Shown piece by piece: positions 1 through 6,035 of a stretch of DNA of 6,993 nt. Under the pieces are notes generated by a model. It worked only from the letters and a program-made list of their open reading frames with translations, was not told the origin of the DNA and searched no databases. Location of the stretch: contig JACPVN010000508.1 of the NCBI GenBank assembly GCA_016191715.1, forward strand, positions 1-6,993, written 5' to 3'. The stretch comes from Ignavibacteriota bacterium. Its GTDB lineage: Bacteria; Bacteroidota; Ignavibacteria; UBA10030; SZUA-254. The first letter of the stretch is position 1, and each line of letters opens with the position of its first letter. Position numbers and translations under genes: made by a program.

Positions 1-888
1 AAGTTCAACGATATGAACGGTGATAGCCTGACAACAGGCGACCCGACATTAAACGGGTGGACTATTCAATTATGGAAAGGTGAAGTGCTGGTTGCTACTG
101 CTGTCACTTCCGGAAATGGAAATTATTCATTCGGAAATTTGTCTCCCGGCAGCTACGGCATCACTGAAGTGGTACAACAAGGATGGGTACGAACTGCACC
201 GCAGGGTGGAGTTCATTTTGCTACGCTTTCTTCAGGACTGAACGTAACAGGAAAAGACTTTGCTAACTTCAATCTTGTTTCTATTGGTGGAATGAAGTTC
301 AACGATTACGATGGTGACTCCGTGAAAGATGTGAATGAAAACGGATTGCCTGATTGGCGCATACTGCTTCAGAAAGACGGTATTCCGTTTGATACCGCAA
401 TTACTGATGTGAATGGAAATTATTCATTCACAGAATTGTTTGCAGGAGAGTACAACATCTGTGAAGAGGGTGTGCAAGGCTGGTATCAAACAAAGCCGTC
501 AGTACCGTGTTACACCGTCACTACGATGAGTGGTGTCAATATAACGGACAAAGACTTCGGGAACTTCCAGTATGGTTCAGTTGCAGGCTACAAATTCTTT
601 GACCATGACAGCGGCGGAGATTTCGACTCCCAGTTTGACGATTTCTTAGACAGTCTGAGAGTTGTTTTAATCGGAACGCATACTCAACCTGAAACTGTGT
701 TGACCGATGCGAACGGGCAATTCCTGTTTGAGCAAGTTCCGGCAGATGATTATATCGTGCAGGAAGTACCGCGAGCCTTGTGGCGACAAACCTATCCGGC
801 ACTTGGCGCATCGTATTCTCTGACGATGATGAGCGGATTGGATACAAGCGGATTTGTATTCGGGAACTTCTACATGCCGGACACGGGA
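1..888 (+). repeat. Three tandem SdrD/Cna B-like repeats
   Basis: Units begin at 1, 295 and 592, with periods of 98 and 99 codons. Each opens with KFND or KFFD followed by an Asp-rich segment. Units 1 and 2 continue with a GW or DW strand. All three contain a G(N/Q)(Y/F)xF segment and end near (A/G)NF. The Asp-rich opening resembles the calcium-binding loops known in SdrD B domains. Unit 3 is the most diverged: its Asp pattern is rearranged and it lacks the GW strand. Unit 2 alone has two Cys residues, at NIC and VPC, which could form a disulfide outside the cell. More units may precede base 1. Confidence 0.85.
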
Positions 889-1995
889 AAGTACCGGACA
901 TTTATGCGTACTGATTACTACAAAGCGGCATCAGCAAAACCAAAAGGAAAAACTCAAATCAAAAAACCGAATGCAGGGAATATCCGTGATAGCGTATTTC
1001 TTAACCGCGGATTCGGTTGGGATTCTCCAATTGACAGCGGGTATCTTCGTGTCGGTATCCGGAGATATGACAGCACCGATTGCTACGGTTGGTTCTTCTT
1101 CCCGTACGACAGCGTTAGGGAAAAGACTCAACGAAAACGCGGGTACCATGCACCTTCAGTTTCAAAATATCAATTTGCGAAGCCATGGAAGAAGGAACCG
1201 AAGACAAATTACTTCCGATGGACGGGTGAGATAAATACATCATCGCAGTTTGCCAATGCAGTAAATCACTTGGCGTTTGAATTACTCACGTTGAAAACAA
1301 ACGTGGCGGCGAGCGATTTGGGACATACTCCTGTTGGCTTGGGTGATTTGGTCTTCGATAGACTTTCCGGTGCTGATACCATCTTCAACAATATGACTAT
1401 CAGACAAATCATGGCAAAGTGTGATACGGCGTTAACGATGGGACTTATCCATTGTCCCGCACCCGCCTTGCCGGATACCGTGATACCGATAGGGCGTTTG
1501 ATTGTTATGGATAGTGTCATTACAAGATTGAACCGGGATTTCTGGAAAGCGCTCGATTCGAGAAAGTTTACAGACTCGATTTCGACAAGCCCGCTACGGT
1601 TCAAGGGTGGAGTTGCCTTGTATAAAGTCTCATACCTGAAACGTGATTACACGAAGGTGTCTGCATTGACAAGATTTGTCCCGACGGTTGTTCAATCAGC
1701 AATTCCGTATGAATATTTGCTTGAACAAAATTATCCGAATCCGTTTAATCCGCGAACTGTTATCCGTTATCAGTTATCCGTTACAAGTACTGTAACATTG
1801 AAAATATTCGACTTGCTTGGACGCGAAGTACAGTCTATCGCGGATAATGAGATTATGGATGAAGGTGAATACGAAATGGAATTTGACGCGACTCATTTAG
1901 CATCGGGTGTCTATTTTTATCGCCTCGTTGCGAACGGAATTGAAGATAATTCAAATGCTTTCGTTGACGTAAAGAAAATGTTGCTCGTCAAATGA
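1..1995 (+). CDS. T9SS-sorted secreted protein with SdrD B-like repeats (5' end missing)
   Basis: The reading frame is open from base 1 to the TGA at 1993-1995 (664 visible codons). The true start lies upstream, because a repeat unit is already under way at base 1 and the first internal ATG falls inside it. Codons 1-296 hold three B-type beta-sandwich repeats of 98-99 residues. Codons 297-568 are a domain I cannot name that recurs in the next gene. Codons 569-664 are a type IX secretion C-terminal sorting domain with EQNYPNPFNP, LKIFDLLGREV and ASGVYFYRL. From family knowledge, such proteins cross the inner membrane by Sec and the outer membrane by T9SS, and end up anchored on the cell surface or released. 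B-type repeats usually act as rigid stalks or adhesin spacers, so a structural or adhesive role is plausible but not shown. An intrinsic terminator 41 bases after the stop suggests that transcription ends here. Confidence 0.93.
   Translation, partial: KFNDMNGDSLTTGDPTLNGWTIQLWKGEVLVATAVTSGNGNYSFGNLSPGSYGITEVVQQGWVRTAPQGGVHFATLSSGLNVTGKDFANFNLVSIGGMKFNDYDGDSVKDVNENGLPDWRILLQKDGIPFDTAITDVNGNYSFTELFAGEYNICEEGVQGWYQTKPSVPCYTVTTMSGVNITDKDFGNFQYGSVAGYKFFDHDSGGDFDSQFDDFLDSLRVVLIGTHTQPETVLTDANGQFLFEQVPADDYIVQEVPRALWRQTYPALGASYSLTMMSGLDTSGFVFGNFYMPDTGKYRTFMRTDYYKAASAKPKGKTQIKKPNAGNIRDSVFLNRGFGWDSPIDSGYLRVGIRRYDSTDCYGWFFFPYDSVREKTQRKRGYHAPSVSKYQFAKPWKKEPKTNYFRWTGEINTSSQFANAVNHLAFELLTLKTNVAASDLGHTPVGLGDLVFDRLSGADTIFNNMTIRQIMAKCDTALTMGLIHCPAPALPDTVIPIGRLIVMDSVITRLNRDFWKALDSRKFTDSISTSPLRFKGGVALYKVSYLKRDYTKVSALTRFVPTVVQSAIPYEYLLEQNYPNPFNPRTVIRYQLSVTSTVTLKIFDLLGREVQSIADNEIMDEGEYEMEFDATHLASGVYFYRLVANGIEDNSNAFVDVKKMLLVK
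889..1704 (+). other. Unrecognised middle domain, long copy (shared with next gene)
   Basis: This domain of about 272 residues lies between the B-repeats and the T9SS sorting domain. Landmarks in order are KYRTF, GNIRDSVF, YDSTDCYGW, a segment ending in LKTNVAASD, DLVFD, MTIRQIMAKCD, MDSVITRLNRDF and SPLRFKGGVAL. The same landmarks occur in the same order in the following gene, at 3532-4248. This copy is longer, mainly because of a basic, aromatic insert after YGW (about 1120-1220). I do not recognise a named family. The predicted character is mixed alpha/beta and extracellular. Confidence 0.7.
1705..1992 (+). other. T9SS C-terminal sorting domain (type A-like)
   Basis: These 96 residues start at PYEYLLEQNYPNPFNP, continue through LKIFDLLGREV and EGEYEMEFD to ASGVYFYRL, and finish in KKMLLVK. 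This is the Ig-like C-terminal domain recognised by the type IX secretion system in Bacteroidota and relatives. It is usually cleaved during secretion. It aligns closely with the C-terminus of the next gene. Confidence 0.93.
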
Positions 1996-2036
1996 GGAGT
2001 ACTTCAGTATTCAGTTTGTGAGTACTGAGATTTTTG

Positions 2037-2074
2037 AAAAAAGCCCGCTTTGGAAACGAAGCGGGCTTTTTTGT
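2037..2074 (+). terminator. Intrinsic terminator after the first gene
   Basis: A perfect 14-bp stem pairs 2037-2050 with 2059-2072 around an 8-base loop (2051-2058). The core is AAGCCCGCTT / AAGCGGGCTT, flanked by six A on the left and six T on the right. Because the A and T tracts are symmetric, it could also end transcription arriving from the other strand, although no gene on that strand is seen here. It separates the first two secreted-protein genes into different transcripts. Confidence 0.92.
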
Positions 2075-2106
2075 TGTGCGAATCAACACAGAAAAAATTA
2101 TTATCG

Positions 2107-2137
2107 TTGTATAGTCTGAAAAAACTCAATACATTTA
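2107..2137 (+). promoter_or_regulatory. Candidate promoter for the beta-propeller gene
   Basis: TTGTAT at 2107-2112 and TACATTTA at 2130-2137 are separated so that TTG and TA lie 20 bases apart. This fits a housekeeping sigma promoter (17-bp spacer) and the TTG / TAnnTTTG form described in Bacteroidota. It lies after the terminator and leaves a leader of about 40 bases before the ATG at 2182. The call rests on pattern only. Confidence 0.45.
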
Positions 2138-2181
2138 CATCGAAGTAACGCAGTCAAAAACAATTCACAAAGGTACCAGTT

Positions 2182-4533
2182 ATGAAATCTTGTAAACTAT
2201 TCATTTTTCTCATGCTTTTGCTCTGCATGATGATTGAGCCAGTGAGCGCGCAATATGTGCGTCAATGGGTTGCCCGATATACCGGTCCGACGAAAAAAAC
2301 GAACGAAGTCGCCTCCATGATGGCGGCTGATGATTCGGGCTTCGTCTATGTTACCGGATGGACAAAACGAAAAACCACCAACGTGGATTACGTCACGTTG
2401 AAATATTCTCCCGATGGAGAACTCGTCTGGTCGGCTTTTTATGGTGCGACAGGAAAAGGGGACGACAAAGCGCTTGCTATGGCAGTTGACACCTCCCATA
2501 ATGTTTATGTAACAGGAACGTCCGCAACAACAAGCAACGGACTGAATATCGTTACCGTAAAGTACGATAGCAACGGAATAATTCTCTGGACGAAATCGTA
2601 CAACGGTTCCGGCAACGGAGAAGACGTGCCGGTTGCTATTGCGGTGAATGATTCACAACATGTTTATGTTTCCGGTTACAGCGTCGGTGCAGGAACGAGT
2701 TATGATTATATCACTATCAAATACGATTCGCTGGGAAATGAAGTCTGGGCGAAACGATACAACGGTCCGGCGAACGGAGATGACCGTGCGTATGCGATGG
2801 CGCTTCGTGGAACAACTGATGTGTACGTTACCGGTGCAAGTACCGATACGATGTATGATTATTTCACCATCAAATACAACGCGGCAACAGGTGATTCTGT
2901 TTGGGGAGTCCGGTACAACGGTTCCGGTGATGGGGATGATATCGCTCGCGGAATTGTCTTACGAAGCTCAACCGATTTGGTTATTACCGGAAGCAGTAAA
3001 GATTCTGTGAATGGATTCGACTATGTCACCATCAGATATAATTCTTCCGGCGTTGAACAATGGAACGCGCGCTACAACGGTAACGCGAACAGCGATGACC
3101 ACGCCTATGCAATTGATATCCACAGTAACAGCAGAATTTATGTAACCGGCAGAAGTTTGCAAGTTGGCAGTTTTAACGATGCAACGACTGTCAAATATAA
3201 TTACAGCAATGGCTCGGAAGATTGGGTGATGAACTTTAACGGCGCCGCGAATGATGATGATAAAGGAGTAGCAATGGTCGGCGGCGGTTCACCCTATGTT
3301 GCCGCGGCAAGCAGTGGTTTCGGTGTCGGGTTTGATTATGCCTTGATTTCGTACAACGGAAGCAACGGAGACGAAAATTGGAACACAACCTACAATGGAA
3401 CCGGCAACCTGGATGATATTCCCGTGGATATTCTTTCATCCGACGGTGCAATTTATGTAACCGGAAAAAGCAGTCCCGATGCAAAAACGACGGACATTGT
3501 GACCATCAAATATGTTGATAAAAACAAACTGAAATATCGCACTGTTCTTCAGGATAGTCTGGCGGGGAAGGCGAACAATCTCACCAAATCAACGGCAAAT
3601 TACGGTAACTTCCGTGATGAAGCGTTTGCGAAAGCATTTCCGAAAATCAAAAAAGGATTTCCCGGCGCGCCGGGTGGAATGGTTCTTGGCAACGCGCGAC
3701 CTGATAGCGCGCTCGCCTACGGTTGGGTTCGCATGACAAGCGGAAAGGCAATCACGAAGTTTATTCCGCAAACAGGAACACCGCGCGGATTTGACCTGTA
3801 CGGCGGAGTCTCCTTTGTTGGCGAGAAGAAGGATGCGAAACTTGACAAGTACAACAATAAACTTGTCGGGAATCTGATTGCTTTACGACTCAATATCGGC
3901 GCGAGCGATGCCGAGGTAACGCCGCCGACGTTTGGTAATTTAACATACGAGGGATTTGATACAGTCGGCGGACTAGTATTAACGGGAATGTCTCTGAGGC
4001 AGATTGCTTCGCTTACGGATAACTTTCTCACGTACTGGCAAAAATATCCGACGCTCGAGTGGAGCCGACTTGATTCCGTCCTTGCAAAAATAAATTCTGC
4101 ATTTACAGGAGAGTTAAAAGTAGTCAGTGCGTCTCCCTTAGTATTTACCGGCGCCGTGTTGATTGATAGCGTCGTGTTCCTTTCTCCCGGTATCGCCCCG
4201 ATGACAGAACCATTAAAATTTATTCCCGGCTCGCTTGATGAGACGCCAACCACATTTGCGCTCAGTCAGAATTATCCCAATCCATTCAACCCGAATACGA
4301 ATTTCGGATTTCGGATTGCCACTTTCGGATTAGTGAATTTGAAGGTGTATGATATGATTGGAAGGGAAGTGGCAACCGTAGTGGATAATCAGACGATGGA
4401 AGAAGGAGAATATGAGTTTTCGTTTGATGGTTCTTCGCTGGCAAGCGGTGTTTATTTCTACCGGTTGTTCGTAACACCGGTTGACGGAAGCGAAAACTTC
4501 ACCGACGTTAAACGGATGTTGATGATGAAATGA
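2182..4533 (+). CDS. Secreted SBBP beta-propeller protein with T9SS sorting domain
   Basis: This is a complete gene of 783 residues. The ATG at 2182 is preferred because it gives a clear signal peptide: KSCK, then a hydrophobic core, then VSA before Gln24, with cleavage predicted after Ala23. A weak AAAGG lies 8 bases upstream. Residues 29-450 form eight beta-propeller repeats of 52-54 residues (SBBP type). Residues 451-689 are the unrecognised middle domain shared with the upstream gene. From about residue 690 a T9SS sorting domain contains SQNYPNPFNP, LKVYDMIGREV and ASGVYFYRL and ends in KRMLMMK. The protein is expected to pass Sec and then T9SS and to act at or beyond the cell surface. 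Propellers of this type usually bind ligands or partners, and no catalytic motif is visible. The gene has its own candidate promoter and sits behind a strong terminator, so it is probably monocistronic. Confidence 0.96.
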   Translation: MKSCKLFIFLMLLLCMMIEPVSAQYVRQWVARYTGPTKKTNEVASMMAADDSGFVYVTGWTKRKTTNVDYVTLKYSPDGELVWSAFYGATGKGDDKALAMAVDTSHNVYVTGTSATTSNGLNIVTVKYDSNGIILWTKSYNGSGNGEDVPVAIAVNDSQHVYVSGYSVGAGTSYDYITIKYDSLGNEVWAKRYNGPANGDDRAYAMALRGTTDVYVTGASTDTMYDYFTIKYNAATGDSVWGVRYNGSGDGDDIARGIVLRSSTDLVITGSSKDSVNGFDYVTIRYNSSGVEQWNARYNGNANSDDHAYAIDIHSNSRIYVTGRSLQVGSFNDATTVKYNYSNGSEDWVMNFNGAANDDDKGVAMVGGGSPYVAAASSGFGVGFDYALISYNGSNGDENWNTTYNGTGNLDDIPVDILSSDGAIYVTGKSSPDAKTTDIVTIKYVDKNKLKYRTVLQDSLAGKANNLTKSTANYGNFRDEAFAKAFPKIKKGFPGAPGGMVLGNARPDSALAYGWVRMTSGKAITKFIPQTGTPRGFDLYGGVSFVGEKKDAKLDKYNNKLVGNLIALRLNIGASDAEVTPPTFGNLTYEGFDTVGGLVLTGMSLRQIASLTDNFLTYWQKYPTLEWSRLDSVLAKINSAFTGELKVVSASPLVFTGAVLIDSVVFLSPGIAPMTEPLKFIPGSLDETPTTFALSQNYPNPFNPNTNFGFRIATFGLVNLKVYDMIGREVATVVDNQTMEEGEYEFSFDGSSLASGVYFYRLFVTPVDGSENFTDVKRMLMMK
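2266..3531 (+). repeat. Eight SBBP-type beta-propeller repeats
   Basis: Repeats start at Trp29, 83, 136, 189, 241, 294, 348 and 400, so the period is 52-54 residues. The common pattern is W, then YNG, an Asn/Asp-rich turn often ending in DD, then VYVTG, a Ser-rich loop, DY(V/I/F)TIKY, and a loop before the next W. This matches the SBBP beta-propeller repeat family. Repeat 7 is the most degenerate: its VYVTG strand reads PYVAA and TIKY reads LISY. Repeat 1 lacks the YNG and DD signatures. Confidence 0.9.
3532..4248 (+). other. Unrecognised middle domain, short copy
   Basis: Residues 451-689 lie between the propeller and the sorting domain. Landmarks are KYRTV, GNFRDEAF, ARPDSALAYGW, LRLNIGASD, NLTYEGFD, MSLRQIASLTD, LDSVLAKINSAF and SPLVFTGAVLIDSV. 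They match the upstream gene's domain at 889-1704 in order and roughly in spacing, so the two regions are very probably homologous. I do not recognise a named family. Confidence 0.72.
4249..4530 (+). other. T9SS C-terminal sorting domain (type A-like)
   Basis: The last 94 residues carry SQNYPNPFNP, LKVYDMIGREVATVVD, EEGEYEFSFDG, ASGVYFYRL and a basic end KRMLMMK. It is strongly similar to the C-terminus of the preceding gene, with long identical stretches around GEYE and LASGVYFYRL. Confidence 0.93.
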
Positions 4534-4549
4534 CATAGTCATTTCATCA
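4523..4549 (+). other. Hairpin spanning the stop codon of the propeller gene
   Basis: A perfect 12-bp stem pairs 4523-4534 with 4538-4549 around the 3-base loop ATA. The left arm contains the last sense codons and the TGA. No T tract follows, so it is not a classic terminator. It could protect the 3' end of the mRNA or act in termination with Rho. Confidence 0.6.
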
Positions 4550-4553
4550 GAAA

Positions 4554-4568
4554 TCCCGCAGGGCGGGA
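4554..4568 (+). repeat. Short GC-rich hairpin
   Basis: TCCCGC (4554-4559) pairs with GCGGGA (4563-4568) around AGG. An outer pair, ATTTCAT (4541-4547) with ATGAAAT (4574-4580), could enclose it, but that would compete with the stop-codon hairpin for the 4541-4547 arm. There is no T tract. It may be a REP-like fragment or part of the 3' end structure. Confidence 0.5.
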
Positions 4569-4585
4569 GTGTTATGAAATAGTGC

Positions 4586-4674
4586 CAAAGTATGTGCCAC
4601 GCACTTGTTCTTCAATTATCATCGTTGCGCTTCGTGTGAGATGAACTTGAAAGGGGAAGTGCGTGGCACCTTTG
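4586..4674. repeat. Long inverted repeat, REP/MITE-like
   Basis: A perfect 13-bp inverted repeat pairs GTGCCACGCACTT (4594-4606) with AAGTGCGTGGCAC (4657-4669). A further 5 bp, CAAAG / CTTTG (4586-4590 with 4670-4674), lies beyond a 3-base bulge. Inside the 50-base interior, 4611-4615 can pair with 4647-4651 and 4619-4623 with 4640-4644, so the whole segment can fold into one long irregular hairpin. It does not code for protein. A mobile palindromic repeat, or a large hairpin ending the upstream transcript (TTTGCTTTTCC follows), are both possible. Confidence 0.65.
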
Positions 4675-4690
4675 CTTTTCCATTTCAAAT

Positions 4691-4740
4691 GTTTGTAGAG
4701 GTATTATATTTCTATATTTCTATATGTTTATAGAGGTATT
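4691..4740 (+). repeat. Direct repeat upstream of the Fic gene
   Basis: GTTTGTAGAGGTATT (4691-4705) and GTTTATAGAGGTATT (4726-4740) match at 14 of 15 positions and start 35 bases apart. Between them is AT-rich sequence containing TATATTTC twice in tandem. The second copy runs into the candidate -35 box at 4739, so the pair is a plausible operator. Nothing in the window identifies the regulator. Confidence 0.55.
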
Positions 4741-4769
4741 GTTAATTGTTGAAAAGTTGCTTATACTTG
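4739..4769 (+). promoter_or_regulatory. Candidate promoter for the Fic gene
   Basis: TTGTTA (4739-4744) and TATACTTG (4762-4769) have a 17-bp spacer, or 20 bases from TTG to TA. The downstream box differs from the Bacteroidota form TAnnTTTG by one base. It predicts a leader of roughly 80 bases before the ATG at 4858. The surrounding DNA is AT-rich, so chance matches are likely and the call is tentative. Confidence 0.4.
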
Positions 4770-4803
4770 CAACGTGTTGATATATAAGTAGTTATTTAAA
4801 TAA

Positions 4804-4839
4804 TTGTTAAATCTTTTTTTCTTATTTGTTAAATCTTTT
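4804..4839 (+). repeat. 22-bp-spaced direct repeat in the Fic gene leader
   Basis: TTGTTAAATCTTTT occurs at 4804-4817 and again at 4826-4839. The copies are 22 bases apart, about two helical turns, which places both on the same face of the DNA. They lie between the candidate promoter and the ATG, a suitable place for a repressor to bind or for leader-level control. Confidence 0.5.
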
Positions 4840-4857
4840 AACAAGTCCGGTTGTTAC

Positions 4858-6021
4858 ATGCCTGATGCAAAATTTCCCCATTACGAATTGAAACTGATTG
4901 AACCTTCCTTTGATTCACCACTTACCGATTTAATTATCGGGTTAGATCACCTAAGGAAGAAAAAATTAGTGGGTTCAACCCATCCCAAAGTTTTTTTTCA
5001 AATCAAACATATCTTTCACACCTTAGAAAGTATCGGTTCGGCAAGAATTGAGGGGAATAATACAACCATTGCAGAATATATTGAAACGAAGCTTGATGAA
5101 AGCGTAAATGTTTCCTCCGGGATGAAAGAAATCCAAAACATTGAAAAAGCGATGGGATTTATTGAAGAGAACATCAAGGAGTATCCGATCAATCGCGCAT
5201 GGATTAGTGAAATGCACAAAATGGTCGTTGATGGCTTGTTGCCTCCGCCAGACGGTGAAGGAGACCATTCCCCGGGGCAATATCGAAAACATCAGGTGGC
5301 GATAACGAAATCAAAACATATTCCGCCTGAGTGTCTGAGTATAGAAGAATATATGAACGAGCTTACGAATTTTATTCAACGGGAAGATAGCTCGAAATAC
5401 GATTTATTAAAAGCCGCGATTGCCCATCATAGATTTGCTTGGATACATCCCTTCGGAAACGGAAACGGAAGAACGGTGCGATTATTAACATACGCTATGC
5501 TCGTGAAGGTTGGTTTTAATGTTCATGTCGGACGGATTGTAAACCCAACTGCGATATTTTGCAGCAAGAGAGATGATTATTATAAGTATTTGTCGTTAGC
5601 AGATCGTGGAACAAGGGAAGGAATTCTGCAATGGTCAGAATATGTTTTGAAAGGGCTCAAAGAAGAAATAGAAAAAGTAGATAGATTGCTTGATTATGAT
5701 TTTCTTAAAAAAGAAATTCTTCTGCCTGCCACGAATCATTCGTTGGAACGTCAATATATTACTGAAGCAGAAGCAAAAGTGTTGAGACGAGTTATCGAGA
5801 AACAAGTAGTGCAAGCCGGTGATTTGAAAGAACTATTTCCCGGAAAGGTTGATGCTGAAGTGTCACGTCAGATTCGAAAACTGATTGATAAGAAAATGCT
5901 GGTTCCGGAAAAAGAAGGAACACGAAAGTACGTGCTGCGGTTTGATAACAATTTTTTATTGAGAGGAGTAATGAAGTCGCTCGATAAAAAAGGTTTTCTG
6001 CCGATACGAGACGAACCGTAA
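4858..6021 (+). CDS. Fic family protein (probable AMP-transferase) with C-terminal winged helix
   Basis: The gene encodes 387 residues from the ATG at 4858. A TTG at 4804 is in frame but would add a hydrophobic stretch lying over a direct repeat and unlike a Fic N-terminus, so ATG is preferred; no clear ribosome-binding site precedes either. Residues 1-100 resemble the Fic N-terminal region and contain SARIEGN (61-67), matching the (S/T)xxxE(G/N) inhibitory helix with Glu65. The Fic core includes GQYRKHQVAI and the active-site loop HPFGNGNGR (197-205), followed by Arg208. His197 is the expected base and Arg205 the expected phosphate contact. From family knowledge, Fic enzymes usually move AMP from ATP to a hydroxyl side chain of a target protein, in the cytoplasm. 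Position 201 is Asn where the classic motif has Asp or Glu. Residues about 301-387 look like a winged-helix DNA-binding fold. The target is unknown. No antitoxin-like partner gene is adjacent, which fits built-in inhibition. Confidence 0.93.
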   Translation: MPDAKFPHYELKLIEPSFDSPLTDLIIGLDHLRKKKLVGSTHPKVFFQIKHIFHTLESIGSARIEGNNTTIAEYIETKLDESVNVSSGMKEIQNIEKAMGFIEENIKEYPINRAWISEMHKMVVDGLLPPPDGEGDHSPGQYRKHQVAITKSKHIPPECLSIEEYMNELTNFIQREDSSKYDLLKAAIAHHRFAWIHPFGNGNGRTVRLLTYAMLVKVGFNVHVGRIVNPTAIFCSKRDDYYKYLSLADRGTREGILQWSEYVLKGLKEEIEKVDRLLDYDFLKKEILLPATNHSLERQYITEAEAKVLRRVIEKQVVQAGDLKELFPGKVDAEVSRQIRKLIDKKMLVPEKEGTRKYVLRFDNNFLLRGVMKSLDKKGFLPIRDEP

Positions 6022-6035
6022 AACAACTCTGTGCC

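Noticed and set aside
854..1234. 126-residue + strand frame and reverse frames within the first gene
   Set aside because: They lie entirely inside the coding region with B-repeats and shared domain, and their translations are low-complexity shadows without domain features.
1998..2026. AGTACT ... AGTACT inverted repeat just before the terminator
   Set aside because: Only 6 bp with a 17-base loop and no T tract. The perfect 14-bp hairpin directly after it is sufficient as the terminator.
2266..3531. CRISPR-like or DNA-level tandem repeat array
   Set aside because: Repetition is at protein level (propeller blades of about 159 bases). The DNA copies are diverged, and there is no constant direct repeat with unique spacers.
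3717..4253. 178-residue reverse-strand frame
   Set aside because: It is antisense to the shared domain of the propeller gene, has no recognisable domain or ribosome-binding site, and is explained by the codon use of the + strand gene.
4804..4857. Upstream TTG start adding 18 residues to the Fic protein
   Set aside because: The added peptide is hydrophobic and Phe-rich, unlike a Fic N-terminus. Its DNA is made of a direct repeat and T tracts, and no ribosome-binding site precedes it. The ATG at 4858 starts a normal-looking Fic N-terminal region.
4534..4857. tRNA or other structured RNA gene in the longest gap
   Set aside because: No cloverleaf, anticodon arm, T-loop consensus or known riboswitch core was seen. 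The pairing present is explained by simple hairpins and an inverted repeat.
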